In this document: piece after piece, positions 1 to 11,185 of the stretch | Position numbering within the stretch: the stretch's first letter is position 1 | Layout: each line of letters starts with the position of its first letter | DNA from: Rhodobacter xanthinilyticus | GTDB lineage: Bacteria > Pseudomonadota > Alphaproteobacteria > Rhodobacterales > Rhodobacteraceae | Direction: 5' to 3' | Length of the DNA: 64,000 bases | NCBI RefSeq assembly: GCF_001856665.1 | Contig: NZ_CP017781.1 | Coordinates: 2,868,001 to 2,932,000, forward strand | Program-made: the position numbers and the translations under genes | The notes under the pieces: model-generated | The model's input: only the letters and a program-made list of their open reading frames with translations | Databases searched by the model: none | Told to the model about the DNA's origin: nothing

Positions 1-550
1 GCAGCGAGACCGCGAGCCGCGCGATCTTGCCCATGTCGAACCATTGCGCGAGCTCGGCGCGCAGATCATGCGGGCTCATCCCCGAGGTCTCGATCAGGAC
101 ATCGGCGCGCACCCGCACCGGCGCGAGAATGTCGATCTCCTGGGTGATGCCGGCGAGCGGCGTATCGGAGGGCGCGAGCGGATGGCGCCGCCGGGTCTCG
201 GAATAGCGCCGCACCAGCACGTCGGGGCTCGCATCGAGATAGAGCACCTCGAGCCGCAGCTCGGGCACCCGCGTCAGCCGGTCGATCAGCTCGATCAACC
301 CGGTCGCGGAGAAATCGCGGTTGCGCACATCGAGCCCGAGCGCGAGCGGCTGCGCCAGCGGCCCGTCGAGCAGCCGCGGGATCAGGCTCATCGGCAGGTT
401 GTCGATCGTCTCGTAGCCGAGATCCTCGAGCGCATCGATCGCGGTCGAGCGGCCAGCCCCCGACGGGCCGGTCACCAGAACGACCCGGTGCCCCCCCTGC
501 GGCGCGGCTTTGCCCTCAGCACTCAAGCGACTCTCCCACCCTTCAGCCAT
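1..550 (-). CDS. rapZ: RapZ-type RNase adapter / P-loop protein, 3' part cut by window edge
   Basis: I translated the minus strand from the ATG at 550; 183 codons lie in the window and the C-terminal part runs off the left edge. The first residues carry a Walker A motif, GPSGAGRS at about residues 28-35, followed by [15 protein letters not shown], which is typical of the RapZ/YvcJ family. These are nucleotide-binding proteins; in enterobacteria RapZ guides RNase E to the small RNA GlmZ. The usual Walker A lysine is arginine here (R34). The start lies 28 bases inside the 3' end of hprK, so the two are probably translationally coupled. In alphaproteobacteria this gene normally lies between hprK and PTS genes for EIIA and HPr, which would be beyond the edge. 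Family call is firm; the function in this organism is inferred. Confidence 0.9.
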   Translation of the reverse strand, partial: MAEGWESRLSAEGKAAPQGGHRVVLVTGPSGAGRSTAIDALEDLGYETIDNLPMSLIPRLLDGPLAQPLALGLDVRNRDFSATGLIELIDRLTRVPELRLEVLYLDASPDVLVRRYSETRRRHPLAPSDTPLAGITQEIDILAPVRVRADVLIETSGMSPHDLRAELAQWFDMGKIARLAVSL

Positions 551-945
551 TGCAGGATTGCGACCTCAAGATGACCATGTTGCAGGCGCAGCACAAGGGG
601 GATGCACCTATCCAAAAGGACAGTTTGGCGCAGCGGTGGTAAACGTTCGGTTTCGATCTGCGCGAGATCGACGACAAGTTTCACCTCGGCCTGCGGCAGC
701 GCCTCGGCGCCAAGCAGACCGACGCCGCGCGCCTCGATCATCCCGGAAATTGCGGGCGGCGCCGAGGCGATCAGCGCCACGCCCGCGCCGCGCAGCTCCA
801 CCTGGTCATCGGCCACGAGATGGGCGCCCAGCGCCATCAGCCCGAGCGCAAGCTGCGACTTGCCCGCGCCCGAGGGCCCGAGGATCAACACCGCGCGCCC
901 CGGGTCGAGCGCGACACAGCTCGCATGGAGCCGCAGCGGCGCCAT
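523..945 (-). CDS. hprK: Short-form HPr kinase/phosphorylase
   Basis: 140 residues from the ATG at 945. The product begins [19 protein letters not shown] and has a P-loop GPSGAGKS at residues 23-30, followed by VADDQVELR and an HprK-like segment around [11 protein letters not shown]. Gram-positive HprK is about 310 residues with an N-terminal domain; this one is only the C-terminal kinase domain, as is usual in alphaproteobacteria. It should phosphorylate a serine on HPr in a regulatory, non-transporting PTS. It starts 1 base after the chvG stop codon and overlaps rapZ, so it is the third gene of a chvI-chvG-hprK-rapZ operon. A longer frame extends upstream to 1005 inside chvG, but the ATG at 945 fits the family length. 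Confidence 0.93.
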   Translation of the reverse strand: MAPLRLHASCVALDPGRAVLILGPSGAGKSQLALGLMALGAHLVADDQVELRGAGVALIASAPPAISGMIEARGVGLLGAEALPQAEVKLVVDLAQIETERLPPLRQTVLLDRCIPLVLRLQHGHLEVAILQWLKGGRVA

Positions 946-946
946 C

Positions 947-2677
947 TCAGATCGGCAGGCCGACGACAAAGCGCGCGCCGAGCGGCTCGGAGGTGATATC
1001 GGCATCCGTCGGGCGGATATTCTCGGCCCAGATCACCCCGCCATGCGCCTCGACGATCTGTTTCGAGATCGCGAGCCCGAGGCCCGAATGATCGCCGAAC
1101 TGGCCCTCCGGGCGCTCCGAATAGAAGCGCTTGAAGACCTTGGTCAGCGCCTCCTCGGGGATCCCCGGCCCGGTATCCTCGACCACGACCAGCACCCGGT
1201 TGTCGCGCCGCCGCGCCCAGACCCGCACCGCATCGCCCTCTTCGCAGAAGGAGATCGCATTGGTGATCAGGTTGACGAAAACCTGCGCGAGCCGCCCCTC
1301 GAGGCCGGTGATCATGATCGGCTGCGAGGGCAGGTCGATGATGAATTCGACCCCCTTCTCGCCCGCCTGCTTGCCCAGATAATCGGCCAGATTGCCGACC
1401 ATCTTGAGCAGGTCGAAATGCTCCTCCTCCTCCTTCACCAGCTCGCTGTCGAGCCGCGAGGCGTTGGAGATGTCGCTGACCAGCCGGTCGAGGCGCTTCA
1501 CATCATGGTCGATGACCTCGAGCAGCCGCGCGCGGTGATCGTCGCGCTTGACGACATGCAGCGAGGCCACCGCCGAGCGCAGGCTGGCGAGCGGGTTCTT
1601 GATCTCATGGGCGACATCGGCGGCGAATTGTTCGTTCGCGTCGATCCGATCGTAAAGCGCCGTCACCATGCCGCGCAGCGCGCCCGAGAGGCGGCCGATC
1701 TCGTCGGGCCGCGCGGTCAGATCGGGGATCCGCACCCGGCTCGGGCTCATCTTGCGGGCGTTCTTCTCCTGGCCGATCTCGGCCGCGGCGGCGAGCTCGG
1801 AGAGCGGGTTCGCGATCGTCGAGGCGAGCACCAGGCTCAGCCCGATCGAGACGATGATCGCGATCACGAACATCTGCAAGACCTGCTCGCGCTCGACCCG
1901 CACGAGCTGGTCGATCTCGCCCGCCTCGGAGGTCAGCGCGAGAATGCCGACCAGCTGATCGCCCTGATAAACCCCTGTCACGACAGAGAAAATCGTCGCC
2001 CCGTCGGAATCGCGGCGGGTGTCGATATGGGTCTCGCCATCAGCCATCTTCGGCAGGAGCGAGGTCGCGATCCGCTTGGCGTCATAGACCGCGTCTTTCT
2101 CCGGCTCATCGCGCACGACCTTCGAGATCCGGTCCCAGATGCCGTTGAGCAGGTCGGTGATCAGCGTCGAGCGATGATCGATCTGCAGCCCGTCGACCCG
2201 CTCGCGCGGCGAGGCGGGCACCTCGGAGGAGCTCAGCAGCATCGCCCCGCGCGGATCGAAGACATAAAGATGCGTGCCCGTGGGCAGTTCGATGCCGGCG
2301 AGCGTATCGGGCAGGTCGATCCCGTCGCCGGCCGCGAAATTCACCGGCGCCGATTTCGGCAGCCGCGCCTCGAAGACATCGGCGATCAGCTCCGCCTCGT
2401 TCACGATCGCGCTTTCGCGCTGGAACACGAGGCTGTCGCGGAACGGGTTGAGATAGAGCACCCCCGCCACCATCATCACCATCGCAACGAGGTTGAAGAT
2501 GATGATCTTGCGCGCCAGCGGCGAGCGGTTGAGCGAAATCAGCCCCCGCCGCGCGCGCCGCGGCTTGAGCGCCTCCCCCTCCGAGGTCTCGGCGCCGGTC
2601 ATCCAGTCCTCGCCCAGCAGAACCCCGGGCTCGGGCTTGCGCGGGCGGCTCAGCCCTATACGCCCCGCAGCACTCAT
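947..2677 (-). CDS. chvG: Membrane sensor histidine kinase ChvG (ExoS/BatS type)
   Basis: 576 residues. A basic N-terminus leads to a membrane segment at about 58-77, a periplasmic sensor region at about 80-265, a second membrane segment at about 267-289, then HAMP. The phosphoacceptor histidine is H357 in [14 protein letters not shown], and the ATPase domain shows N473 (NLITNAIS), DTGPGI near 501 and GLGLAIS near 532. The order and the partner ChvI identify the ChvG/ExoS family, which in Rhizobiales senses acidity or envelope stress through the periplasmic repressor ExoR; no exoR is visible here. The start ATG overlaps the chvI stop codon (ATGA), so the two are coupled. It probably autophosphorylates and donates to D52 of ChvI. 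Confidence 0.93.
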   Translation of the reverse strand: MSAAGRIGLSRPRKPEPGVLLGEDWMTGAETSEGEALKPRRARRGLISLNRSPLARKIIIFNLVAMVMMVAGVLYLNPFRDSLVFQRESAIVNEAELIADVFEARLPKSAPVNFAAGDGIDLPDTLAGIELPTGTHLYVFDPRGAMLLSSSEVPASPRERVDGLQIDHRSTLITDLLNGIWDRISKVVRDEPEKDAVYDAKRIATSLLPKMADGETHIDTRRDSDGATIFSVVTGVYQGDQLVGILALTSEAGEIDQLVRVEREQVLQMFVIAIIVSIGLSLVLASTIANPLSELAAAAEIGQEKNARKMSPSRVRIPDLTARPDEIGRLSGALRGMVTALYDRIDANEQFAADVAHEIKNPLASLRSAVASLHVVKRDDHRARLLEVIDHDVKRLDRLVSDISNASRLDSELVKEEEEHFDLLKMVGNLADYLGKQAGEKGVEFIIDLPSQPIMITGLEGRLAQVFVNLITNAISFCEEGDAVRVWARRRDNRVLVVVEDTGPGIPEEALTKVFKRFYSERPEGQFGDHSGLGLAISKQIVEAHGGVIWAENIRPTDADITSEPLGARFVVGLPI

Positions 2678-3375
2678 TCCTCGTTGTAACGATAGCCGAT
2701 GCCGTAAAGCGTTTCGATCGCCGAGAAATCGTCGTCAGCCGCGCGCATCTTCTTGCGCAACCGCTTGATATGGCTGTCGATCGTGCGGTCGTCGACATAG
2801 ACCTGATCGTCATAGGCCACGTCCATCAGCTGATCGCGCGATTTCACGAAGCCCGGGCGCTGCGCGAGCGCCTGCAGGAGCAGGAATTCGGTCACCGTCA
2901 GCGTCACATCGCGGCCCTTCCAGGTCACCGCATGGCGCAGCGGGTCCATCGTCAGCGCCCCGCGCACGATCACCTTGGTCTCGTCGGTGGTCGGCGCCTC
3001 GCCCGTCGAGATCGCCTCCTGCCGGCGCAACAGCGCCCGGATCCGCTCGACCAGCAGCCGCTGCGAGAACGGCTTTTTCACATAATCGTCGGCGCCCATC
3101 CGCAGGCCCAGAACCTCGTCGATCTCGTCATCCTTCGAGGTCAGGAAGATCACCGGCATCGAGGTCTTCTGGCGCAGCCGCTGCAGAAGCTCCATCCCGT
3201 CCATCCGCGGCATCTTGATATCGAGCACGGCCATGTCCGGCAGGCGCTTGTTGAACGCATCGAGCGCCGCCTGCCCGTCGTTGTAGGTCTCGACCTCGTA
3301 ACCTTCCGCTTCCAGCGTCATCGAGACGGAGGTAAGAATGTTGCGGTCGTCATCGACCAGCGCAATCCTGGACAT
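2674..3375 (-). CDS. chvI: OmpR-family response regulator ChvI
   Basis: 233 residues from the ATG at 3375. The receiver domain has acidic residues D8-D10, the phosphoacceptor D52 in VLDIKMP, and a conserved lysine in [10 protein letters not shown]-terminal winged-helix DNA-binding domain follows from about residue 135, with [31 protein letters not shown]-type sequence near the end. A GTG nine bases upstream (3384) is also in frame, but AGAGGG is eight bases from the ATG at 3375, which favours the latter. It is the first gene of the minus-strand operon with chvG, hprK and rapZ, and it diverges from pckA, which makes pckA a plausible target (inference). Confidence 0.94.
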   Translation of the reverse strand: MSRIALVDDDRNILTSVSMTLEAEGYEVETYNDGQAALDAFNKRLPDMAVLDIKMPRMDGMELLQRLRQKTSMPVIFLTSKDDEIDEVLGLRMGADDYVKKPFSQRLLVERIRALLRRQEAISTGEAPTTDETKVIVRGALTMDPLRHAVTWKGRDVTLTVTEFLLLQALAQRPGFVKSRDQLMDVAYDDQVYVDDRTIDSHIKRLRKKMRAADDDFSAIETLYGIGYRYNEE

Positions 3376-3711
3376 ATCTGGCACCCTCTAACTGCTCGTT
3401 ATGTTGTTTTGACCCATTCTCCGCTTTCCGAGTCGCGGAATCAACCGCGATGTGCGAATCACCCGGCCTCACGGATTCAGGAGAGGCGAAAAAACCGAAG
3501 GTTTGACTAATTTGCCGCACCTTCGGCGCCAACATTCCCAAAAAAACACTTGGTTGCGCTAACTGCGGCAAAGCGTTCTGTTCCTTCGCCAAATCGTCAT
3601 GTTATAGGGGCGCCACTTGGGCGGAAGTGCTCCGCCCCGGTCGGTATTCCAATGGCGCGGGATGCCGGGAGGAACCCAAGGAAAGCCGCTCGGCGGCATC
3701 GGGAGCTACAG
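3376..3711. promoter_or_regulatory. Divergent control region between chvI and pckA
   Basis: 336 bases with no convincing gene. It is less GC-rich than its surroundings and must hold the promoters of both the chvI operon and pckA. A TTATAG-like -10 lies at 3602-3607 on the plus strand, but its -35 partner is weak. The pckA ribosome site is GGGAG at 3701. An 80-codon minus-strand frame (3350-3592) overlaps it; its composition looks like noise. Confidence 0.5.
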
Positions 3712-5310
<1,599 letters not shown>

Positions 5311-5341
5311 ACACGCGCCCCGATTGGACAGTGACCCGCGA

Positions 5342-5371
5342 GGGGCCGGATCTTCCGGCCCCTTTGCTTTT
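5342..5371 (+). terminator. Intrinsic terminator of pckA
   Basis: Perfect 9-bp stem GGGGCCGGA (5342-5350) / TCCGGCCCC (5354-5362) with a 3-base loop, followed by a T-rich run TTTGCTTTT. It lies 31 bases after the pckA stop. Confidence 0.9.
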
Positions 5372-5397
5372 GCGCCGGGCTGCACCAGATTGGGCCC

Positions 5398-6975
5398 ATG
5401 CATCTGCACGGCCTGCCCCTGATCTTGCTGCTTGGCCTCCTCGGCGCGCTGGCCGTGGCGGGGCTGACGCTGCTCTCGGCGCGGCTCTCGCATCCCCGCC
5501 CCGCCGGGCCCTTCGCGCCCTCCCATGCCCTGCCGCCCCCCGCGGGAAGCCGCCTCGCCGCCGCCTTCGCGCCCCGCCTCGCCGCCGAGCCGGGGCTCAC
5601 CGCGGTGCATCTGCTGCTCGACCCGCTCGATGCGCTCGCCGCCCGGCTCGAGCTGATCGAGGCGGCCGAAAGCTCGGTCGATCTGCAATATTACATCTGG
5701 CAGGACGATACCGCCGGGGCGCTGATGCTGGGCGCGCTGCGCAGGGCGGCGGCGCGTGGCGTGCGGGTGCGGATGCTGATCGACGACAACGGCACCCACG
5801 GCCTCGATGACACGCTCAGCACGCTGGAATCGCTCGAGAATTTCGACATCCGGCTGTTCAACCCCTTCCCGCTGCGGCGCGCCCGCTGGCTGGGCTATCT
5901 CGCCGATTTCCACCGCCTGAACCGGCGCATGCACAACAAGGCGATGGTGGTCGACGGCGCGCTCGCGGTGCTCGGCGGGCGGAATATCGGCGATGAATAT
6001 TTCAACCGCTTCGCCCCCACCGGCCTCTACATGGACCTCGACCTGATGGCCGCCGGCCCGATCGTGCCGCAGGTCGCCGCGCAGTTCGACCTCTACTGGA
6101 ACTCGGCGCTCTCGATCCCGGTGGCGGCGCTGCTCGCCCCCCTCGCGCCCGACCGCGCCGAAGCCTGCCTTGCCGCCCAGGCCGCCCGCCTCGCCACACC
6201 GGAGGCGCGCGATTACGCCCGCGCGCTCGCCGCCCCCGACATGCCGCTCCTCTCCCCCGATCTGACGCTCAGCTTCGGCCCCGCGACGCTCCTCTTCGAC
6301 CCGCCCGAGAAGATCACCGGCCCGATCGCCGCGCGCCGGATGCTCTGGGCACGGCTCTTACGCGCGCTCGGCCAGCCGCGCGAGGAACTGGTGCTGATCT
6401 CGCCCTATCTGGTGCCCACCCGCGCGGGCGTGCGCGTGCTCGGGCGCTATGCGAAAGCCGGGGTGAAGGTGCGGCTCTTCACCAACAGCTTCGCCGCCTC
6501 CGATGTGCCGCTCGTCCATTCGGGCTATGCCCACCGGCGCCGGCCGCTGCTCAAACGCGGGGTGGAGATCTGGGAATTTGCCCCCGACGCCGAGATCCGC
6601 CACCCGCCCGCGAGCTTCCTGCGCCCGCGCCTGCGCGGCACCGCGCCATTTGCCCGCAACAAGCTCCACGCCAAGGTCTTCATCACCGATCGCGCGCGGA
6701 TCTTCATCGGCTCGTTCAACTTCGACCCGCGCTCGATGCGGCTCAACACCGAGCTCGGCCTCGTGCTCGAGAACCCGGTGATCGCGGCGAAGATGGCCTC
6801 GGCGTTTGAGGGCTATATCCCGGCGCGCGCCTGGGCGCTCAAGCTCGACCGGGAGGGCAAGATCACCTGGTGCCGCGCGGGCGAGGCGCCGACCCGGCGC
6901 GAGCCGGGCACCGGCTTTTGGTCGGGCGTGGCGCTGGGGCTCGCCAAGCGCCTGCCGATCGAATGGATGCTCTGA
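5398..6975 (+). CDS. Phospholipase D / cardiolipin synthase-like enzyme
   Basis: 525 residues starting MHLHGLPLILLLGLLGALAV, an N-terminal membrane anchor or uncleaved signal. Two HKD motifs are present: HNKAMVVD with H179, and HAKVFITD with H424, each followed by the usual GG/GS-x-N segment (GGRNIGDEYF, GSFNFDPRS). This is the PLD superfamily layout of bacterial cardiolipin synthases, closest in style to ClsC/YmdC (inference). The likely activity is transfer of a phosphatidyl group between phospholipids at the inner membrane. Convergent with rnr, 3 bases between the stops. A general phospholipase D is the alternative. Confidence 0.85.
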   Translation: MHLHGLPLILLLGLLGALAVAGLTLLSARLSHPRPAGPFAPSHALPPPAGSRLAAAFAPRLAAEPGLTAVHLLLDPLDALAARLELIEAAESSVDLQYYIWQDDTAGALMLGALRRAAARGVRVRMLIDDNGTHGLDDTLSTLESLENFDIRLFNPFPLRRARWLGYLADFHRLNRRMHNKAMVVDGALAVLGGRNIGDEYFNRFAPTGLYMDLDLMAAGPIVPQVAAQFDLYWNSALSIPVAALLAPLAPDRAEACLAAQAARLATPEARDYARALAAPDMPLLSPDLTLSFGPATLLFDPPEKITGPIAARRMLWARLLRALGQPREELVLISPYLVPTRAGVRVLGRYAKAGVKVRLFTNSFAASDVPLVHSGYAHRRRPLLKRGVEIWEFAPDAEIRHPPASFLRPRLRGTAPFARNKLHAKVFITDRARIFIGSFNFDPRSMRLNTELGLVLENPVIAAKMASAFEGYIPARAWALKLDREGKITWCRAGEAPTRREPGTGFWSGVALGLAKRLPIEWML

Positions 6976-6978
6976 GCC

Positions 6979-9240
6979 TTACTTGCGGGTCCGCTTGACC
7001 TTGCGCGCCACGCCGCGCTCGCGCGCCTTGACGGCGGCGAGCTTGCGCCCGCGCCGGAAGGGTTTCTTGCCCCCCTTGCCCGGCCCCGGCATCGCCGCGC
7101 CCTCGATCTCGAGCAACTCGAGCTCGAGCCCGCCGGTCACCGGCACCGCCTCCTTGAGCCGCACCAGAACCCGCAGGCCCACCCCCACCACCATCCCGGT
7201 ATCGGCGCCGATCAGCTGCTGCGCCTCGCGGTCATAATGGAAGAACTCGCGCCCGATCTCGCGGATCGGGATCAGCCCGTCGGCGCCGGTCTCGTCGAGC
7301 CGCACGAAGGCGCCGAATTTCTGCACCCCCGAGATCCGGCCGGAAAACTCCGAGCCCACCCGGTCGCTCAAGTAAGCGGCGAGATAGCGGTCGGTCGTGT
7401 CGCGCTCGGCCGCCATCGAACGGCGCTCGGTCTCCGAGATATGCTTGGCGGTTTCCTCAAGCACTTCAATCTCTTGCGGCGAGAGCCCGTCCTTGCCCCA
7501 ATGATGCCCGAGGATCAGCGCGCGGTGCACGACGAGATCCGAATAGCGCCGGATGGGCGAGGTGAAATGCGCGTAAGAGCGCAGCGCGAGCCCGAAATGC
7601 CCGAGGTTTTGCGGCGCGTAATAGGCCTGCGTCATGGTGCGCAGGGTCGACATGTTGATCAGCTCGTCGAACTCCGAGCCCTCCGCCTGATCGAGCAGAT
7701 AGTTGAGCTGCGAGGTGCGCAATACCTGGCCTTTGGGCAGGGTGAAGCCCGAGGCCTGCGCCACCTCGCGCAGCGCCTCGAGCTTGTCGGGGCTGGGCTC
7801 CTCATGGACGCGGTAGAGAAGCGGCCGGCGCAGCTTCTCGAGCTCCTCGGCGGCCGCGACATTGGCCAGCACCATGAATTCCTCGATCAGCCGATGCGCA
7901 TCGAGCCGTTCCTTGAACCGCACCGAGGCGACCTTGCCCTCCTCGCTGATCACGATCTGCCGCTCGGGCAGGTCGAGCTCGAGCGGCTGGCGCCGCGCAC
8001 GGGCCCGCGAGAGCGCCGCATAGGCGTCATAGATCGGCGCGATCACCTCCTCGAGGAGCGGCGCGGTCTTGGCGTCCGGGCGGCCCTCATGGGCCTCTTG
8101 CACCTGCGCATATTCGAGCGAGCCGCGCGAGCGGATGATCCCGCGGGTGAAGCGATGCGAGAGCTTGGTGCCATCGGCGTCGAGCTTCATCCGCACCGCG
8201 AGAACCGCGCGGTTCACATGTTCATGCAGCGAGCACAGATCGCCCGAGAGCCGGTCGGGCAGCATCGGCACGACGCGGTCGGGGAAATAGGTCGAGTTGC
8301 CGCGCTTGCGCGCCTCGCGGTCGAGCGCCGAGCCCGGGCGGACGTAATGGGCGACATCGGCGATCGCGACCCAGAGGATCAGCCCGTCGGGGTTGGCCGG
8401 ATCATCGTCATAGGTCACGAGGCAGGCGTCATCGCGGTCGCGCGCATCGGCCGGGTCGATGGTGACGAAGGGCAGCTCGGTCAGATCCTCGCGCCCGTCA
8501 AAGCCCGCGGGCACGGCGGCGTCGGCCTCGGCCACCACCTCATCAGGGAAATCGTCGGGGATATTGTGCTGATGGATCGCGATCAGGGAGACCGCGCGCG
8601 GCGCGGTCGGGTCGCCGAGGCGCTCGATCACCCGCGCGCGCGGCAGGCCGAGGCGGGTCTTCGGCCCGGCCTGTTCGGCCTCGACGAGCTCGCCATCGCG
8701 CGCCTCGAGCGTGGCGCCGGCCGCGATCAGCCATTCCTTCTGGTCGCCCTTGTCGATCGGCACGATCCGCCCGCCCTCGGCGCTCTTGCGGAAGATGCCG
8801 ACGATGCGGTGCTGCGCGACGCCGATCTTGCGGATCGGGCGCGCCTCATAGCCGTAGCCCTCGCCCTCGACCTCGGTCAGCCGCGCAAGCAGCCGGTCGC
8901 CCTCGCCGAGCGCCGCATCGCCCGCCTTCGGGATCACCAGGATCACCGGCTCGGGCCCCTCGCCCTCCCATTCGAGCGCGCGCGCCCACAGATCGCCCTG
9001 GCTGTCGGGGCGCAGGATCTGCAGCACGGCGACCGGCGGGAGCTTGTTGTCGAGCGTATAGCTGCGGCGCGGGCGGCGGGCGATCTGGCCCTCCTCGGAG
9101 AGCTCGCGCAGCATGCGCTTGAGCTCGATCTTGGCCGCGCCCTTGATGCCGAAGGCTTTGGCGATATCGCGTTTGGCGCCGGCGCCGGGGTTATCGGCGA
9201 GCCAGGCGAGGATCTGGTCTTTGGTGGGCAATTGGTTCAT
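6979..9240 (-). CDS. rnr: Ribonuclease R
   Basis: 753 residues from the ATG at 9240. The N-terminal helix-turn-helix (PTKDQILAWLADNPG) is followed by cold-shock domains and an RNB catalytic domain whose metal ligands sit in DPADARDRDDA at about residues 262-272. An S1 domain (GSEFSGRISGVQKFGAFVRL) follows, then a basic Lys/Arg-rich tail. This is a processive 3'-to-5' exoribonuclease that degrades structured RNA and acts in rRNA quality control. Five codons upstream of the chosen start are also open. The basic tail is a common feature of RNase R and helps RNA binding. Confidence 0.96.
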   Translation of the reverse strand: MNQLPTKDQILAWLADNPGAGAKRDIAKAFGIKGAAKIELKRMLRELSEEGQIARRPRRSYTLDNKLPPVAVLQILRPDSQGDLWARALEWEGEGPEPVILVIPKAGDAALGEGDRLLARLTEVEGEGYGYEARPIRKIGVAQHRIVGIFRKSAEGGRIVPIDKGDQKEWLIAAGATLEARDGELVEAEQAGPKTRLGLPRARVIERLGDPTAPRAVSLIAIHQHNIPDDFPDEVVAEADAAVPAGFDGREDLTELPFVTIDPADARDRDDACLVTYDDDPANPDGLILWVAIADVAHYVRPGSALDREARKRGNSTYFPDRVVPMLPDRLSGDLCSLHEHVNRAVLAVRMKLDADGTKLSHRFTRGIIRSRGSLEYAQVQEAHEGRPDAKTAPLLEEVIAPIYDAYAALSRARARRQPLELDLPERQIVISEEGKVASVRFKERLDAHRLIEEFMVLANVAAAEELEKLRRPLLYRVHEEPSPDKLEALREVAQASGFTLPKGQVLRTSQLNYLLDQAEGSEFDELINMSTLRTMTQAYYAPQNLGHFGLALRSYAHFTSPIRRYSDLVVHRALILGHHWGKDGLSPQEIEVLEETAKHISETERRSMAAERDTTDRYLAAYLSDRVGSEFSGRISGVQKFGAFVRLDETGADGLIPIREIGREFFHYDREAQQLIGADTGMVVGVGLRVLVRLKEAVPVTGGLELELLEIEGAAMPGPGKGGKKPFRRGRKLAAVKARERGVARKVKRTRK

Positions 9241-9284
9241 GGCCCTGCCTAGCACGGGCGGCGGGGCGCGTCACGGGGGAAGCA

Positions 9285-9331
9285 GCGGGGCTCTGCCCCG
9301 CACCCCGGGATATTTGGGGCAAGATGAAAGG
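9285..9331 (-). repeat. Intergenic element, CCAAATATCC subtype, copy 1, with hairpin
   Basis: Minus-strand copy. It begins directly after the stop codon of the acetyltransferase gene (stop at 9334-9332), reads CTTTCATCTTG then CCCCAAATATCCCGGGG, and runs into a perfect hairpin GCGGGGC / GCCCCGC (9285-9301). It sits in the 91-base gap before rnr. See the other copies at 16962, 32684, 39941, 40027, 44517 and 46682. Confidence 0.85.
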
Positions 9332-9742
9332 TCAGAGCGGGCGGCGCATGTCGCGGTGCGGGATGCCGGCATCGTCATAGACGGGGCCGAAGGCGACAAA
9401 GCCGAGCTTTTCATAGAAGGGTATCGCCTGGAGCTGCGCGCCGAGTTGCGCCTCGGTGCAGCCCGCTTGGGCGAGGCGCGCGCAGCCTGCTTCGATCAGC
9501 GCCGCGCCGAGGCCGGTGCCGCGCGCGCGCCGCGCCACGCAGACCCGGCCGATCTTGCCCAGCGCGCCCTGGATGAAGAGCCGCGCGGTGCCGAGGGGGT
9601 CGGCGCCGTCGCGGGCGAGAAGATGCACCGCCGCGCTGTCGAGATCATCCCATTCCTCGGCCTCGGCGATGCCCTGTTCCTCGATGAACACCGCGCGGCG
9701 CAGCGCATGGCAGGCGGCGAGGTCTTGCGTCTCCTCGATCAT
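9332..9742 (-). CDS. GNAT-family N-acetyltransferase
   Basis: 136 residues, a single GNAT fold. The acetyl-CoA loop is [21 protein letters not shown], and the C-terminal [27 protein letters not shown] is characteristic of the ElaA/YjcF-like branch. The N-terminus [22 protein letters not shown] also fits that branch. The substrate is unknown. It overlaps the dapE stop by 4 bases, so it is the second gene of a dapE operon. A repeat element abuts its stop codon. Confidence 0.85.
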   Translation of the reverse strand: MIEETQDLAACHALRRAVFIEEQGIAEAEEWDDLDSAAVHLLARDGADPLGTARLFIQGALGKIGRVCVARRARGTGLGAALIEAGCARLAQAGCTEAQLGAQLQAIPFYEKLGFVAFGPVYDDAGIPHRDMRRPL

Positions 9743-10887
9743 GCGAAGAACGCCCGAAGCGCGCGGGCATAGATCGCCTTGAGCTGGTGGATATGGGCGA
9801 TCTCGACGCGTTCATCGACCTTGTGCATGGTCTGGCCGACGAGGCCGAATTCGAGCACCGGGCAATGGTCCTTGACGAAGCGCGCGTCCGAGGTGCCGCC
9901 GGTGGTGGAGAGCTCGGGGCGCAGGCCGGTCTCGGCCTCGACGGCGGCGGCGACGAGCGCGACGAACGCGCCCGGCGGCGTGACGAAGCTCTCGCCCGAG
10001 ATTTCCGAGCGCAGCGTGAGCCGCACGCCGGTTTCGGCCTCGATCCGCGCCGCGAGCCCCTCGCCCCAGGCCACGAGCCCCGCGCCGCTATGGGCATCGT
10101 TGAAGCGGATATTGACCGTCGCCGTGGCCCGAGCCGGGATCACGTTATTGGCCGGGTTGGCGCAATCGATCGTGGTGATCTGCAGGCTCGAGGGCTCGAA
10201 ATGCGCGGTGCCCTGATCGAGCGGCGCAGCGGTCATCTCGCCCAGGAGCCGGGTGAGCGCATGGAGCGGGTTCTTCGCCCGGTGCGGATAGGCCGCGTGC
10301 CCCTGCACCCCCTCGGCCTCGATATAGAAGGTCATCGAGCCGCGCCGGCCGATCTTCATCATCTCGCCCATCCGCTCGGGGCAGGTCGGCTCGCCCACGA
10401 GACAGACCGACATCGCCTCGCCCTCGGCCGCCATCCAGTCGAGCAGCGCGCGCGTGCCGTCGCGGCCCGGGCCCTCTTCATCGCCGGTGATGGTCAGGAT
10501 CACCGCGCCCTCAGGCGGGGTCTCACGCACGAAATCCACCGCCGCCGCGACAAAGGCCGCCACGCCCGATTTCATGTCGCTCGCGCCGCGGCCCCAGATC
10601 TGGCCCTCGGCGATCTCGGCGCCGAACGGGTCGCGGCTCCAGGCGGCGACATCGCCCACCGGCACGACATCGGTATGGCCGTTGAAGCCGAAGCTGCGCG
10701 CGCCCTTCGCCCCCCAGCGCGCGAAGAGGTTGGGCACGCCGTTGCGATCGACCCGGGTGCAGGCGAACCCGGCCTCGCCCAGCACCCGCGCGAGAAGCTC
10801 GAGCGCGCCGCCCTCGACGGGCGTGACACTCGGGCAGCGGATCAGCGCGGCGGTCAGCGCGACCGGATCAATCGGGGCATGGGTCAT
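9739..10887 (-). CDS. dapE: Succinyl-diaminopimelate desuccinylase
   Basis: 382 residues from the ATG at 10887. It hydrolyses N-succinyl-LL-diaminopimelate to LL-diaminopimelate and succinate in lysine and peptidoglycan precursor synthesis. M20 metallopeptidase signatures are visible: [21 protein letters not shown], and the catalytic glutamate pair in [10 protein letters not shown]; the dimerisation segment contains [33 protein letters not shown] and [12 protein letters not shown] are DapE-type C-terminal features. The frame extends 35 codons upstream without family similarity, so the internal ATG is preferred. Followed by the acetyltransferase with a 4-base overlap. Confidence 0.95.
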   Translation of the reverse strand: MTHAPIDPVALTAALIRCPSVTPVEGGALELLARVLGEAGFACTRVDRNGVPNLFARWGAKGARSFGFNGHTDVVPVGDVAAWSRDPFGAEIAEGQIWGRGASDMKSGVAAFVAAAVDFVRETPPEGAVILTITGDEEGPGRDGTRALLDWMAAEGEAMSVCLVGEPTCPERMGEMMKIGRRGSMTFYIEAEGVQGHAAYPHRAKNPLHALTRLLGEMTAAPLDQGTAHFEPSSLQITTIDCANPANNVIPARATATVNIRFNDAHSGAGLVAWGEGLAARIEAETGVRLTLRSEISGESFVTPPGAFVALVAAAVEAETGLRPELSTTGGTSDARFVKDHCPVLEFGLVGQTMHKVDERVEIAHIHQLKAIYARALRAFFA

Positions 10888-11185
10888 CTGCGGCTCCTTG
10901 CGGCTTTCGCGCAGGATTAGCGCCCCCCGCGCCGCCCGTCGAGCCCCCTTCCCCGGCGTCAGGTGTTGCAGCCCGGTCACCGCCCGGCCCAAGCCCGTTT
11001 GTGGCGAAAATTTGTCTTTATTCTCAAGGGCGCCCCGGCTACTGTGGGGAAAATAACGTCCTGAGGCAGGGCAACACGAGCAGGGTCAACGCACCCACCC
11101 GGATTTGCGGGCCACCGGCCCGACACGAGCGCCCTCTTCGGGGGCGCCGGTCGTGATTGCGCTGCCTCCAACGCGGGAGGCGAGA
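10888..11185. other. Gap between dapE and the Hint-protein gene, with stacked hairpins
   Basis: 298 bases with no gene. Near the plus-strand gene it has two GC-rich hairpins in a row: CGGGCC-ACC-GGCCCG at about 11112-11126 and a GCGCCC / GGGCGC stem at about 11130-11147. They would be in the 5' leader of the gene at 11186. The AT-richer stretch at 11008-11058 is the best place for promoters. I cannot assign a -10/-35 pair with confidence. Confidence 0.45.

Noticed and set aside
3350-3592. An 80-codon minus-strand frame upstream of chvI
   Set aside because: It overlaps the chvI start in another frame and sits where promoters are needed; no similarity to any family.
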